Positions 1-7,634 of a DNA stretch of 14,383 nt are shown here, piece by piece (the first letter of the stretch is position 1; every line of letters begins with the position of its first letter). This DNA is from an uncultured Bacteroidales bacterium. Its GTDB lineage: Bacteria; Bacteroidota; Bacteroidia; Bacteroidales; Tenuifilaceae. Position numbers and translations under genes: made by a program. Under the pieces are notes generated by a model that was given only the letters and a program-made list of their open reading frames with translations, did no database searches and was not told the DNA's origin. The stretch lies in contig CALGIR010000311.1 of the NCBI GenBank assembly GCA_937915475.1, positions 1-14,383 on the forward strand, written 5' to 3'.

Positions 1-356
1 AATCTTCAAGTAGAGATTATCAGTATATTGAGGAGTTACAGCGTACCGATAAACTTTTAATTACGCCCCTTGCCTATATACGCGGACGGAGTTTGTCTAA
101 TGTTTTCTTTATTGTTGATGAGGCGCAGAATTTAACCCAGCACGAGGTGAAAACAATCATCACAAGGGCAGGTGATGGCACAAAATTTGTTTTTACAGGT
201 GATATTCAGCAAATAGACCATCCCTACCTTGATATGAAATCCAACGGGTTAACGTATCTTTCCGACAAGATGCACGGGCAGGATATTTTTGCTCATATCA
301 ACTTAGTGAAGGGCGAACGCAGCTACCTTGCCGATTTGGCCAGTACTTTATTGTAA
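1..356 (+). CDS. PhoH-family ATPase, C-terminal part (5' end outside window)
   Basis: The reading frame is open from the left edge (first full codon at 3) to the stop at 354-356, so only about 117 C-terminal residues are present. PLAYIRGRSL is followed by the Walker-B-like VDEAQN (117-131), then TGDIQQID (195-218) and a KGERSYLADLA tail. This order is characteristic of the PhoH ATPase domain. The HPYLD..SNGLTYL segment resembles the longer PhoH2-type proteins that carry an N-terminal PIN RNase domain, but that part lies outside the window, so the fusion is inferred. Family members are cytoplasmic ATPases linked to RNA metabolism; the phosphate-starvation role is established only for some of them. 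The gene is 54 bases upstream of the histidine phosphatase gene, probably in one transcript. A TTG at 93 lies inside the conserved domain and is not the start. Confidence 0.9.
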   Translation, partial: SSSRDYQYIEELQRTDKLLITPLAYIRGRSLSNVFFIVDEAQNLTQHEVKTIITRAGDGTKFVFTGDIQQIDHPYLDMKSNGLTYLSDKMHGQDIFAHINLVKGERSYLADLASTLL

Positions 357-410
357 TTGTAGTGAACAGTTAGAATTGGTTTTATGTTGATATTTTATAG
401 GTAATAGGTT

Positions 411-911
411 ATGAGTAGCATAAAAACGCTTTATATCATTAGGCATGCAAAATCCTCATGGGACAATGCAGGGCAAACAGATTTTGACCGTCCTTTGAAT
501 TCGAGAGGGATAAAGGATGCACAAATGCTGTTTAGCTACTGGGTCAATGAGATTAAAGACGTTGAACTTATTGCCACAAGCCCAGCCAATAGAGCAAAGA
601 GCACATCAATGTTGTTTTGCCAAACGGTTGATTTGTCACAAAACCTCATCTCAACATACGAATCGCTTTACGAAGCGAGTGTTACCGATGTATATGCTGT
701 GGTTAAATCGTTTCCCGATGAGGTTAACATTGCTGCAATAGTTGGGCATAACCCATCGCTCTACTATTTTGTTAATCAGTATCTAAAAAAGCAAATCGAA
801 AATTTACCCACATCAGGTATCGTTAAACTGGTTTTTAGCTGTAATAGTTGGGGCGAAATTAGCAGAGCAAGTTTAGCTGATAGCAAATTCGATTTCCCAA
901 AAAATCATTAG
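411..911 (+). CDS. SixA-like phosphohistidine phosphatase (histidine phosphatase superfamily)
   Basis: This is a 166-residue cytoplasmic protein of the histidine phosphatase (phosphoglycerate-mutase-like) superfamily. The N-terminal YIIRHAKS motif supplies Arg11 and the phospho-accepting His12. DRPLNSRG follows at about 26-33, then TSPANRAKST with Arg61, and GHNPS with the second catalytic His113. The short length and lack of inserts match SixA, which in E. coli removes phosphate from histidine of phosphotransfer proteins; the substrate here is unknown. The start ATG at 411 places the RHA motif at the usual distance from the N-terminus. The gene ends 16 bases before polyphosphate kinase, an enzyme that works through a phosphohistidine intermediate, so a functional link is plausible but inferred. 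No promoter is evident in the 54 bases upstream, which suggests co-transcription with the PhoH gene. Confidence 0.9.
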   Translation: MSSIKTLYIIRHAKSSWDNAGQTDFDRPLNSRGIKDAQMLFSYWVNEIKDVELIATSPANRAKSTSMLFCQTVDLSQNLISTYESLYEASVTDVYAVVKSFPDEVNIAAIVGHNPSLYYFVNQYLKKQIENLPTSGIVKLVFSCNSWGEISRASLADSKFDFPKNH

Positions 912-927
912 CAATTAATTCCTCATC

Positions 928-3009
928 ATGGCAAAGGAGAAGGACTATATTAACAGAGAGGTTAGCTGGCTCTCTTTCAACGAAAGGGTTCTTCAGGAGG
1001 CCGAGGATACTTCGGTGCCCTTGGTTGAACGGCTACGATTTCTGGGGATTTTCAGCAATAACCTCGATGAGTTTTTTAGGGTAAGGGTAGCAACTCAGCT
1101 TAGGCTGATGCAATTCGATAAGGGCATTAAGCAGTTTGTTACCGATAAACCCAAAAAGATAGTACCAAGAATTAAGCGCATCGTTGAGGGTATGCAGCTG
1201 AGGTTCGATAGCACTTTTGCAGAAATTGTGGGCCAACTTAAAAATCAGAACCTATTTATTGTAAACGAGCATGAGCTAATTGGCAGTCAAACTGAATATA
1301 TTAGGTTGTACTTTAACAGTACCATTGCCCCCTCCATTGCTCCAATTATGATTAGCAGGCTCGAAACTTTTCCGCAGCTAAACGATAGTAGTATTTATCT
1401 TGCCGCTAAACTTTTTACCGATTCTGAACCAGAAAACTATGAGTATGCCCTAGTTGAAATTCCTCCCGACGAACATTCACGGTTTGTTTCTCTACCTGAT
1501 GCCGACGGCAAGCAATTCATAATTCTCCTCGATGATGTTATCAGGTTTTGCCTCGATCAGGTATTTGAGGTTTTACCCTACAATAGGTTTGAGGCTTATA
1601 CCATTAAAATAACTCGCGATGCGGAGCTTGATGTGGATAATGACATTGCAGAGAGCTTACTCGAAAAGATATCAAAGGGCATACTGAACAGAACAAAGGG
1701 GCAACCCGTTAGGTTTGTTTACGATTCTGCCATTGCGCCTGATTTGTTGCAATTTATTATTACCAAGATGGGTCTTGATGAGCAAGACAAACTTTTACCA
1801 GGTGGGCGTTACCATAACTTCCGTGATTTTATGACTTTTCCCAGCTTAGGGAATAGCGATTTTATTAATAATCCTTTACCTCCAATCCCCGTTCAAAGGC
1901 TTGAGGCCTCGCCGAGTATTTTGGCCGAAGTGGCTAAGAAAGATGTGTCGCTACACTATCCGTATCACAACTTTTCGTACTATACCCGAATGCTTCGGGA
2001 GGCTGCTATCGATCCACGGGTAACCAGTATAAAAATTACGTTATATCGTGTGGCAACTGAGTCGAGGGTGGTTAAGGCGCTTATGAATGCAGCGCTCAAT
2101 GGTAAATCCGTAACGGTGATTATTGAACTGCTTGCTCGCTTCGACGAAAGTGCCAACATCTACTGGAGCAAGAAAATGGAAGAGGTTGGTGTAAAGGTTA
2201 TTTTCGGGATTTCGGGATTAAAAGTTCATAGCAAACAAACCCTTATCACAAGGAAAGAGAACGGTAAATTGGTAAACTATGCCACAGTAAGTACAGGTAA
2301 TTTTCACGAGGGTAACGCAAATCTATATACGGATATCAATATTTTTACAGCCGATAAGAGAGTAACATCAGAAATTGAGAAGGTTTTTACATTCCTCGAG
2401 TTTAACTATAAAACTTTTAACTACAAGTATCTGTGGGTCTCTCCGTTGAGTATGCGGCGGAAGTTGTACATGCATATAGATACTGAAATAGCCAATGCAC
2501 GAAAAAAGTTGCCAGCCTACATCCATTGTAAAATAAATAATATTGTTGATTTGGATGTTATCCGAAGACTCTACCAGGCAAGCAATGAGGGTGTGAAAAT
2601 TAAGATAATGGTTAGGGGAATTTGCTCATTGGTGCCAGGTGTACCCGGGTTAAGCGAGAATATTGAGGTTGTTAGCGTGGTTGACAGATTTTTAGAGCAT
2701 TCGCGCATATTTATTTTCTGCAATAACAAGCAACCAAAGTACTTTATCTCATCGGCCGATTGGATGACACGGAACCTTGACCATAGGGTTGAGGTTGCTG
2801 TTCCGGTATTTGACCCTGATATACAGAATGAACTCAGAACAGTTCTTGACGCTGGTTTTAAGGATAATGTAAAGGGAAGAGTTATTGATGAGAAGCAGAC
2901 AAACTCAGCACGCAATAAGGCAGGCAAAAAGCCTTTCCGATCGCAAGTTGAACTCTACAATCATTACCTAAAGGAGTACAATAAATCCATAAAGAATCAA
3001 AGTCATTAA
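928..3009 (+). CDS. ppk1: Polyphosphate kinase 1
   Basis: PPK1 reversibly polymerises the terminal phosphate of ATP into inorganic polyphosphate. The 693-residue length is close to the E. coli enzyme (688). The order is an N domain (NREVSWLSFNERVLQEA at about 9-25), a head domain from about 106, and two phospholipase-D-like C-terminal catalytic domains from about 316. His434 in KVHSKQ aligns with the autophosphorylated His435 of E. coli, and His591 in EHSRIF with His592. The place of E. coli His454 is taken by Thr453 (YATVSTGNF), while a nearby His460 follows in GNFHEG. The SSADWMTRNLDHR signature is intact. The start ATG at 928 gives the standard N-terminus. The gene lies 16 bases after the SixA-like phosphatase gene. 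No ppx exopolyphosphatase gene follows; the next gene is dinB after a 116-base gap. No terminator-like hairpin was seen directly downstream. Confidence 0.97.
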   Translation: MAKEKDYINREVSWLSFNERVLQEAEDTSVPLVERLRFLGIFSNNLDEFFRVRVATQLRLMQFDKGIKQFVTDKPKKIVPRIKRIVEGMQLRFDSTFAEIVGQLKNQNLFIVNEHELIGSQTEYIRLYFNSTIAPSIAPIMISRLETFPQLNDSSIYLAAKLFTDSEPENYEYALVEIPPDEHSRFVSLPDADGKQFIILLDDVIRFCLDQVFEVLPYNRFEAYTIKITRDAELDVDNDIAESLLEKISKGILNRTKGQPVRFVYDSAIAPDLLQFIITKMGLDEQDKLLPGGRYHNFRDFMTFPSLGNSDFINNPLPPIPVQRLEASPSILAEVAKKDVSLHYPYHNFSYYTRMLREAAIDPRVTSIKITLYRVATESRVVKALMNAALNGKSVTVIIELLARFDESANIYWSKKMEEVGVKVIFGISGLKVHSKQTLITRKENGKLVNYATVSTGNFHEGNANLYTDINIFTADKRVTSEIEKVFTFLEFNYKTFNYKYLWVSPLSMRRKLYMHIDTEIANARKKLPAYIHCKINNIVDLDVIRRLYQASNEGVKIKIMVRGICSLVPGVPGLSENIEVVSVVDRFLEHSRIFIFCNNKQPKYFISSADWMTRNLDHRVEVAVPVFDPDIQNELRTVLDAGFKDNVKGRVIDEKQTNSARNKAGKKPFRSQVELYNHYLKEYNKSIKNQSH

Positions 3010-3087
3010 AGTACACTTAAGATTTCTTTTGATATTGCTTATCCACGTGGCTGTATCACTTAGTTAAATCCATTTTTGTATTCCAAT

Positions 3088-3127
3088 ATGCTGCAGAATT
3101 AGAGTAAAGCTGCTAAACTTGCAGCAT
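3088..3127 (+). promoter_or_regulatory. Inverted repeat overlapping the dinB start codon
   Basis: A perfect 8-base inverted repeat, ATGCTGCA (3088-3095) and TGCAGCAT (3120-3127), has its right arm over the first two bases of the dinB ATG. The same right arm can alternatively pair with GCTGC at 3109-3113, forming a 5-bp stem with a 7-base loop. The arrangement could be an operator or an RNA hairpin masking the start codon. Both are inferences; no LexA-type consensus is recognised. Confidence 0.35.
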
Positions 3128-4193
3128 GGTTCGTAAGATTATCCACATAGATATGGACGCTTTTTTTGCCTCCATAGAGCAGCGCGATAACCCTGAGCTA
3201 CGCGGAAAGCCAGTTGCCGTTGGGCATGGTAGCGACCGCGGGGTGGTGGCGGCTGCCAGTTATGAGGCCCGGAAGTTTGGTGTGTATTCGGCCATGCCCT
3301 CTGTGATTGCCAAGAGAAAATGCCCCAACCTTATCTTTGTCCCTCCAAGATTCCATGTTTATAAGGATGTTTCTGCCATTTTGATGAGCATTTTTCGAGA
3401 GTATACACATCTAGTTGAGCCTTTGTCTATTGACGAGGCATTTTTGGATGTTACCACCAATAAACGTGGAATACCATCGGCAACTCTAATTGCCCGCGAG
3501 ATTAAGGATAGGATAGTTGAAGCCACTGGCCTAACCGCTTCCGCTGGCATAAGTGTTAATAAGTTTTTGGCTAAAATAGCATCCGATCAGCGTAAACCCG
3601 ATGGTCTGTTTGTCATTAAACCCAACGAGATATTGGCGTTTATTGAGGCACTTCCAGTGGAGAAGTTTTACGGTGTGGGACCCCGTACATCACAAAAAAT
3701 GCATGAGTTGGGTCTTTTTTATGGGAAGGACATCCGGGAAGCAGATTTGCAGCTATTGATTCGATGCTTTGGAAAGGTTGGAAATTTCTTCCACCAAGTG
3801 GCTCACGGAATTGACCAACGTCCTGTAGTACCACATCGAGTGCGGAAGTCGGTAGGTATCGAGAATACATTTTTACACGATTTAGAGGACAAGGAACAGA
3901 TGCTCAATGCCCTTGCAGAGCTAGAGGAAGAACTATGGCCACGGATTGTTAGGCACGGTCGCTTTGGCAGGACTATTACCCTGAAAGTTAAATTCAACGA
4001 TTTTGAGCAGATAACCCGCTCTCAATCGTTTTTGCACCCCATAACAGAGCGTGCCACCATACATGGGTTGGTTACTGAATTGTTGCAGATGGCTAATCCC
4101 ACAAAAAAGGTAAGGCTTTTGGGTATAACAATGTCAAATTTCGAAGAGGAAGAAGCCAATGGATCTGTGCAACTAACCATTGATTTTGATTGA
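3126..4193 (+). CDS. dinB: DNA polymerase IV (Y-family translesion polymerase)
   Basis: This 355-residue protein has the full Y-family layout. The N-terminal IIHIDMDAFFASIEQ holds catalytic Asp9, with the steric-gate-type aromatic residues just after it. LSIDEAFLDVT holds Asp103 and Glu104, completing the metal site. KFLAKIASDQRKPDG lies in the palm/thumb, followed by helix-hairpin-helix-type GVGPRT and a little-finger domain to the end. The C-terminal QLTIDF (349-354) fits the QxxLxF pattern by which DinB proteins bind the beta sliding clamp. Pol IV extends or bypasses damaged template and is error-prone. The ATG at 3126 directly precedes the conserved core, so the start is secure. The gene stands alone between a 116-base upstream gap and a convergent neighbour. 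The inverted repeat across its start is the only regulatory hint. Confidence 0.96.
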   Translation: MVRKIIHIDMDAFFASIEQRDNPELRGKPVAVGHGSDRGVVAAASYEARKFGVYSAMPSVIAKRKCPNLIFVPPRFHVYKDVSAILMSIFREYTHLVEPLSIDEAFLDVTTNKRGIPSATLIAREIKDRIVEATGLTASAGISVNKFLAKIASDQRKPDGLFVIKPNEILAFIEALPVEKFYGVGPRTSQKMHELGLFYGKDIREADLQLLIRCFGKVGNFFHQVAHGIDQRPVVPHRVRKSVGIENTFLHDLEDKEQMLNALAELEEELWPRIVRHGRFGRTITLKVKFNDFEQITRSQSFLHPITERATIHGLVTELLQMANPTKKVRLLGITMSNFEEEEANGSVQLTIDFD

Positions 4194-4225
4194 TATTTCG
4201 GTTGAGCTGATATTACAACCACCCT

Positions 4226-4254
4226 GCTGGCGCGGATTCGCAATCCGCGCCAGC
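4226..4254. repeat. Perfect 13-bp GC-rich palindrome (REP-like element or terminator stem)
   Basis: GCTGGCGCGGATT (4226-4238) is followed by the 3-base loop CGC and its exact reverse complement AATCCGCGCCAGC (4242-4254). It is strikingly GC-rich for this AT-leaning DNA. An ACCC at 4221-4224 can also pair with GGGT at 4257-4260, leaving a small asymmetric bulge. It sits between the convergent dinB and nuclease-like genes. It may be a terminator, but its length, tight loop and GC content also suit a dispersed palindromic (REP-type) repeat. A second, unrelated-looking copy is not present in this window. Confidence 0.6.
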
Positions 4255-4270
4255 GTGGGTTTTTACCCAC
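4255..4270 (+). terminator. Possible terminator hairpin between convergent genes
   Basis: GTGGGT (4255-4260), a TTTT loop and ACCCAC (4265-4270) form a perfect 6-bp hairpin immediately after the large palindrome. The T run at 4260-4264 could alternatively act as the U-tract of a terminator whose stem is the preceding palindrome. Either structure would end the dinB transcript. The right arm touches the last base of the opposing gene's stop codon. Confidence 0.4.
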
Positions 4271-5604
4271 TACCCAATAATCATATAGTAAAAACTTTGC
4301 AGATGCATGCTGTACGATTTGAAGATATCGGCCAGTACATTAGTCATTTCGGTAATACCTTGTTCGCTCTTTTCTTGTTTAGTTAGCTCAATAATATTCG
4401 ATAATTCAGCCGAACCAGGTGTCTCAAAAGATGGGTCGGACACCAGAATTGCGGGCATCCATTTTTCAAGCATCTTATCAACCATTTTTGCTTTAGCTGC
4501 CGATTCTTTAGCTACCACTTCGCGTGGGAAGTTATCGTAGTATTCCACCATCTCAATGGGGGTTCTTAGCGAACTTAATAGCGGATGGTAGTGATTATTG
4601 CTATCGTAAGCCTGACGTAATACTTGCCACTGAAACTCTTCAAGTGCCGAGTGCCTGTTGCTAACTAGCTGAACGGCATTATCCTTGCTTTTGGGAAAAC
4701 CAAGCATGGCTTTAATGTTGGTCCATATCATTTTAAGCGGACTAACGCCAGGTAACGCAACGGAGTGGTAGGGCATCGATAGGTCGCCCAAGTAGTGCAT
4801 GCCCCAGCCCATAAAGCGATTCCCCCAGTAGGGGTTATTGTTCCCAAAAGCAAACTGGGCTAAAGATTTAAACATGTTTATGCGATACTCTGGAAGGGTT
4901 TTCTTAAGGAACGGGCCAAAAAAGAATACGATTCTTGCCTCGTGGTAAAAACCCATGTGGAAAGGGGCTTGGCTGCCATACTCAAGGTTGGGGTCTCCAA
5001 AGGGCTGAACTCCAAATCCGTATATGCTTCCCTGTGGCGTGTTATTATCCTCAAAAAGGCCTAAATCAAAACCATAGTCGGGCTCATCGTTTGCAGTGCA
5101 AAGCACATCAAACGGAGAAACCATTTCGCCTTCAAACAGTTCGGCATAGGTTGTGCTTGTTAGCGCCGCATAGTCGTTTAGGGTTGTCAAGTACTCTGGC
5201 GAGATTGTGGGTCTATCGCCCAACTCCTGATTTGGTAGGAGATGGAGGTATAGTTTCATCCTAACGTTTGGGTTTAGCCTAATGGCGCGGTAAAAGCGTT
5301 CAAGAATATCATCGGCATTTCCCGTGGCCTTAAAGGCTAATTCTGCTGGTAGGGGTGGATAGTATGAAAGATTTTTATGAAACCATTGCTCCTGTTCCAT
5401 AAAAAAAGTTTCCAACTCTTTCTCGTTCTCAATAAGGAATGCCCTAAGGCTTTTTACCTCAATGGAATCCTGACTTTTTAGGCCCTCAATGGTTGATAGT
5501 ACTTGGTATGCCAAAAGAGGATGTTCCGACCATGCTTTTGCCATTTTAGATAAGGTAAATGTGGCAACCAATACTAGGAGTATAGCTATTATTTTAGTTT
5601 TCAT
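4270..5604 (-). CDS. Exported zinc-dependent phospholipase C / S1-P1 nuclease-like protein
   Basis: The N-terminus is a signal peptide (residues 1-24, ending AKA) whose cleavage would leave Trp25 as the first residue. That is notable because zinc phospholipases C and S1/P1 nucleases bind zinc through an N-terminal Trp. His28 follows. HYLGDLSMPYH gives His270-x3-Asp274-x5-His280, the spacing of the zinc ligands H118/D122/H128 in B. cereus PLC, and HSALE gives His318-x3-Glu322 like H142/E146. DEPD at 173-176 and His216/His221 are further ligand candidates. The fold assignment is good; whether the substrate is a nucleic acid or a phospholipid cannot be read from sequence. At 444 residues it is much longer than P1 nuclease (about 270), mainly because of extra sequence between Trp25 and His270. 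It is transcribed alone, divergent from the LtaS-type gene. Confidence 0.8.
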   Translation of the reverse strand: MKTKIIAILLVLVATFTLSKMAKAWSEHPLLAYQVLSTIEGLKSQDSIEVKSLRAFLIENEKELETFFMEQEQWFHKNLSYYPPLPAELAFKATGNADDILERFYRAIRLNPNVRMKLYLHLLPNQELGDRPTISPEYLTTLNDYAALTSTTYAELFEGEMVSPFDVLCTANDEPDYGFDLGLFEDNNTPQGSIYGFGVQPFGDPNLEYGSQAPFHMGFYHEARIVFFFGPFLKKTLPEYRINMFKSLAQFAFGNNNPYWGNRFMGWGMHYLGDLSMPYHSVALPGVSPLKMIWTNIKAMLGFPKSKDNAVQLVSNRHSALEEFQWQVLRQAYDSNNHYHPLLSSLRTPIEMVEYYDNFPREVVAKESAAKAKMVDKMLEKWMPAILVSDPSFETPGSAELSNIIELTKQEKSEQGITEMTNVLADIFKSYSMHLQSFYYMIIG

Positions 5605-5638
5605 GGTGTGTTTGTTTTTGAAAGGCTGATAGTTTATG

Positions 5639-5669
5639 CAATACTATAAAAAATCAACTTACAACTCAA
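5639..5669 (-). promoter_or_regulatory. Weak candidate promoter for the PLC/nuclease-like gene
   Basis: Read on the minus strand, TTG (5669-5667), a 20-base spacer and TAGTATTG (5646-5639) resemble the Bacteroidota pattern TTG-N19-21-TAnnTTTG, with one mismatch in the -7 box. The start codon is about 35 bases downstream. The region is AT-rich, so a chance match is possible. Confidence 0.3.
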
Positions 5670-5739
5670 TACATTTTATGGGAAAATGACTTTGTGCTTA
5701 AATATTGCAGTAGAGTAATTATCTTCAATCAATTTAAGT

Positions 5740-5747
5740 TATTTTTG
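5740..5747 (+). promoter_or_regulatory. Candidate -7 promoter element of the LtaS-type gene
   Basis: TATTTTTG matches the Bacteroidota -7 box TAnnTTTG exactly and would start transcription about 20 bases before the GTG start at 5776. No TTG lies at the expected -33 position, so the promoter would be partial or activator-dependent. Confidence 0.35.
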
Positions 5748-5775
5748 GTGTTTTAAAATATAAATCTTTAATAGC

Positions 5776-7593
5776 GTGAAAAACAGGATATTTTTTCTAC
5801 TAAAGTTGGCGGGATTTTGGGTACTTTATTTTCTTGTTGCCCGTATCCTGTTTTTGTCCTACCACTACAACCAAACTTTTTCACTATCGCTTAACGATGG
5901 GGTAAACATCTTTATAAGAGGTTTATGGATGGATTTATCCATTGTTGGATATATTATGCTGCTGGTGTTGCTTGTTGTTGCAGTTCTTTTCTTCTCAGGA
6001 AAAGTGACTAAGAAAGTGGTTAACACTATTACCATTATTCTGCTTGCAGTATTTTCAGTAGTTGTTGTTGTCGATTTAGAACTATACCGAAATTGGGGGT
6101 ATAGAATTGATGCTGCTCCAATTTTTTACCTGAAAACCCCTGGCGAAGCAATAGCCTCTGTTAAGGGATGGTTCGTTGTTCTTTTTTCGTTGTTTAGTAT
6201 TCTCCTGTTTTCAGTATCCTACTTTGTTTACACTATTGCTGTTGGTAAAACTAAATTGGCTAAGGCCAAATGGTGGAGTATACCAATCTTTGTTTTTTTT
6301 GCCTCTACAATGATTATTCCTATTAGGGGTGGATTTGGCATTGCACCAATGAATCCAGGCAAGGTTTTTTTTAGCAGCAATCTATTCAGTAACCATGCTT
6401 CCCTAAATGTAGTCTGGAATCTAATCCATAGCATTACAAAGTCGGGGAAAATGTATAAGGAGTACCCCAATTATGCCAAAGAGGCTGAGTCTAAACAGTT
6501 TTACGAATCGTTAAATATAGGGAAGGAAAGTGCAGATGAGGTGCTCAACTGTGAGAAGCCCAACGTGGTGATTATTCTGCTTGAGAGTTTTACTGCAAAA
6601 GTTATTGAACCTTTAGGTGGAGTTGAAGGGGTTACCCCAAACTTCACAAAGTTATCCGACGAGGGTTTGCTATTTACCAGTATTTACGCATCGGGCGATA
6701 GAAGCGACAAGGGGATAATTGCTGTGCTAAGCGGATTTCCTGCTCAATCAACTCAGTCGGTTATTAAGCATACGGTAAAGGCCTCAAAACTCCCCAGTAT
6801 CAGCAATTCTCTATATAAAGAAGGATACAGCACAACATTTTATTATGGCGGAGATCCCGATTTCGCCAATATTCGCTCGTTCTTATACAATGCCAATTTT
6901 AAATCGATAGTAACACAGGACGATTTTCCAAAACCGCTTCGATCCAGTAAATGGGGTGTACATGATGAGCATTTATTTAAGCGTCTTTTAACCGACTTAG
7001 ACAGTGCACGAGCCCCCAGTTTTAAGCTTCTTTTTACGCTCAGTAGCCACGAGCCATTCGATTTTCCTGGTGAACAAGCCTATCCTGCCACTTCGGAGGA
7101 GAACAAGTTTTTAAGTAGTGTAAATTATTCTGATAAGTGGTTGGGTTGGTTCTTTGATCAAGCCAAACAAAAGAGTTGGTACGACAACACTTTGTTCGTA
7201 CTTATAGCCGATCATGGGCATAGGTATCCAGGTTCAACCCCATACTATGAGTCCGAAAAGTTTGCAATACCAATGCTGTGGATAGGTGGAGCATTGGATA
7301 CTATTGGCACAAACAACCAGATTGGGGGGCAAGTCGACTTGGCGCAAACGCTTCTTTATCAACTTGGTGTAGAGTCAGGTGATTACTTCTTCTCAAGGAA
7401 TCTTTTATCAAATAAAAAAAATCCATTTGCATACTATGTTTTTAACGATGGGTTTGGGTTTGTAACCAGCGAAGGTTTGTTTGTTTGGGATCATGTTGGC
7501 CAGCGTACCATTGTAGATGCTCCCAATGACAGCATAAAGCAAACTGCATTTTTATATTTCAGTAATTACCAGCGCTATTTCCTTGGACTATAG
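5776..7593 (+). CDS. LtaS/MdoB-type sulfatase-fold membrane transferase
   Basis: This is a 605-residue polytopic protein with five predicted membrane helices (about 8-29, 55-74, 82-101, 131-154, 166-183) and a large extracytoplasmic alkaline-phosphatase/sulfatase-type domain. Glu270 in LLESF, Ser310 in GDRSDKG, His425 in SSHEPF and Asp479-His480 in IADHGH correspond in order and spacing to the metal and nucleophile residues of S. aureus LtaS (E255, T300, H416, D475/H476). Relatives transfer phosphoglycerol or phosphoethanolamine from lipids onto polymers or glycans. Gram-negative Bacteroidota have no classical lipoteichoic acid, so the acceptor is unknown. The nucleophile here is Ser rather than the usual Thr. 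GTG at 5776 is the first possible start after an in-frame stop at 5761-5763 and puts a membrane helix right at the N-terminus. It is probably monocistronic; a 248-base gap follows. Confidence 0.88.
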   Translation: MKNRIFFLLKLAGFWVLYFLVARILFLSYHYNQTFSLSLNDGVNIFIRGLWMDLSIVGYIMLLVLLVVAVLFFSGKVTKKVVNTITIILLAVFSVVVVVDLELYRNWGYRIDAAPIFYLKTPGEAIASVKGWFVVLFSLFSILLFSVSYFVYTIAVGKTKLAKAKWWSIPIFVFFASTMIIPIRGGFGIAPMNPGKVFFSSNLFSNHASLNVVWNLIHSITKSGKMYKEYPNYAKEAESKQFYESLNIGKESADEVLNCEKPNVVIILLESFTAKVIEPLGGVEGVTPNFTKLSDEGLLFTSIYASGDRSDKGIIAVLSGFPAQSTQSVIKHTVKASKLPSISNSLYKEGYSTTFYYGGDPDFANIRSFLYNANFKSIVTQDDFPKPLRSSKWGVHDEHLFKRLLTDLDSARAPSFKLLFTLSSHEPFDFPGEQAYPATSEENKFLSSVNYSDKWLGWFFDQAKQKSWYDNTLFVLIADHGHRYPGSTPYYESEKFAIPMLWIGGALDTIGTNNQIGGQVDLAQTLLYQLGVESGDYFFSRNLLSNKKNPFAYYVFNDGFGFVTSEGLFVWDHVGQRTIVDAPNDSIKQTAFLYFSNYQRYFLGL

Positions 7594-7634
7594 AGCAACT
7601 TAAACCAGCGTAAATCCCCTGTAAGGTAATTGTA

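Noticed and set aside
93..356. TTG at 93 as the start of the PhoH-family gene
   Set aside because: The frame is open to the left edge and the conserved PLAYIRGR motif lies upstream of 93, so the real start is outside the window.
381..388. TAGAATTG-like promoter before the SixA-like gene
   Set aside because: One mismatch to the -7 box and unsuitable -33 spacing; read-through from the PhoH gene explains expression more simply.
2571..2927. 118-residue minus-strand open frame inside ppk1
   Set aside because: It overlaps the conserved C-terminal catalytic domain of PPK1, with no supporting motif or promoter.
3043..3050. CCACGTGG palindrome upstream of dinB as an operator
   Set aside because: An 8-base palindrome without a second site or symmetric flanks is easily found by chance; no known regulator in this phylum is tied to it.
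3072..3079. -7-like ATTTTTG upstream of dinB as its promoter
   Set aside because: It departs from the -7 consensus and has no TTG at the -33 position, so the promoter could not be assigned.
4935..5264. 109-residue plus-strand open frame opposite the PLC/nuclease-like gene
   Set aside because: Its composition (many Arg, Cys and Pro) is typical of an antisense shadow, and the minus-strand gene has a signal peptide and zinc motifs.
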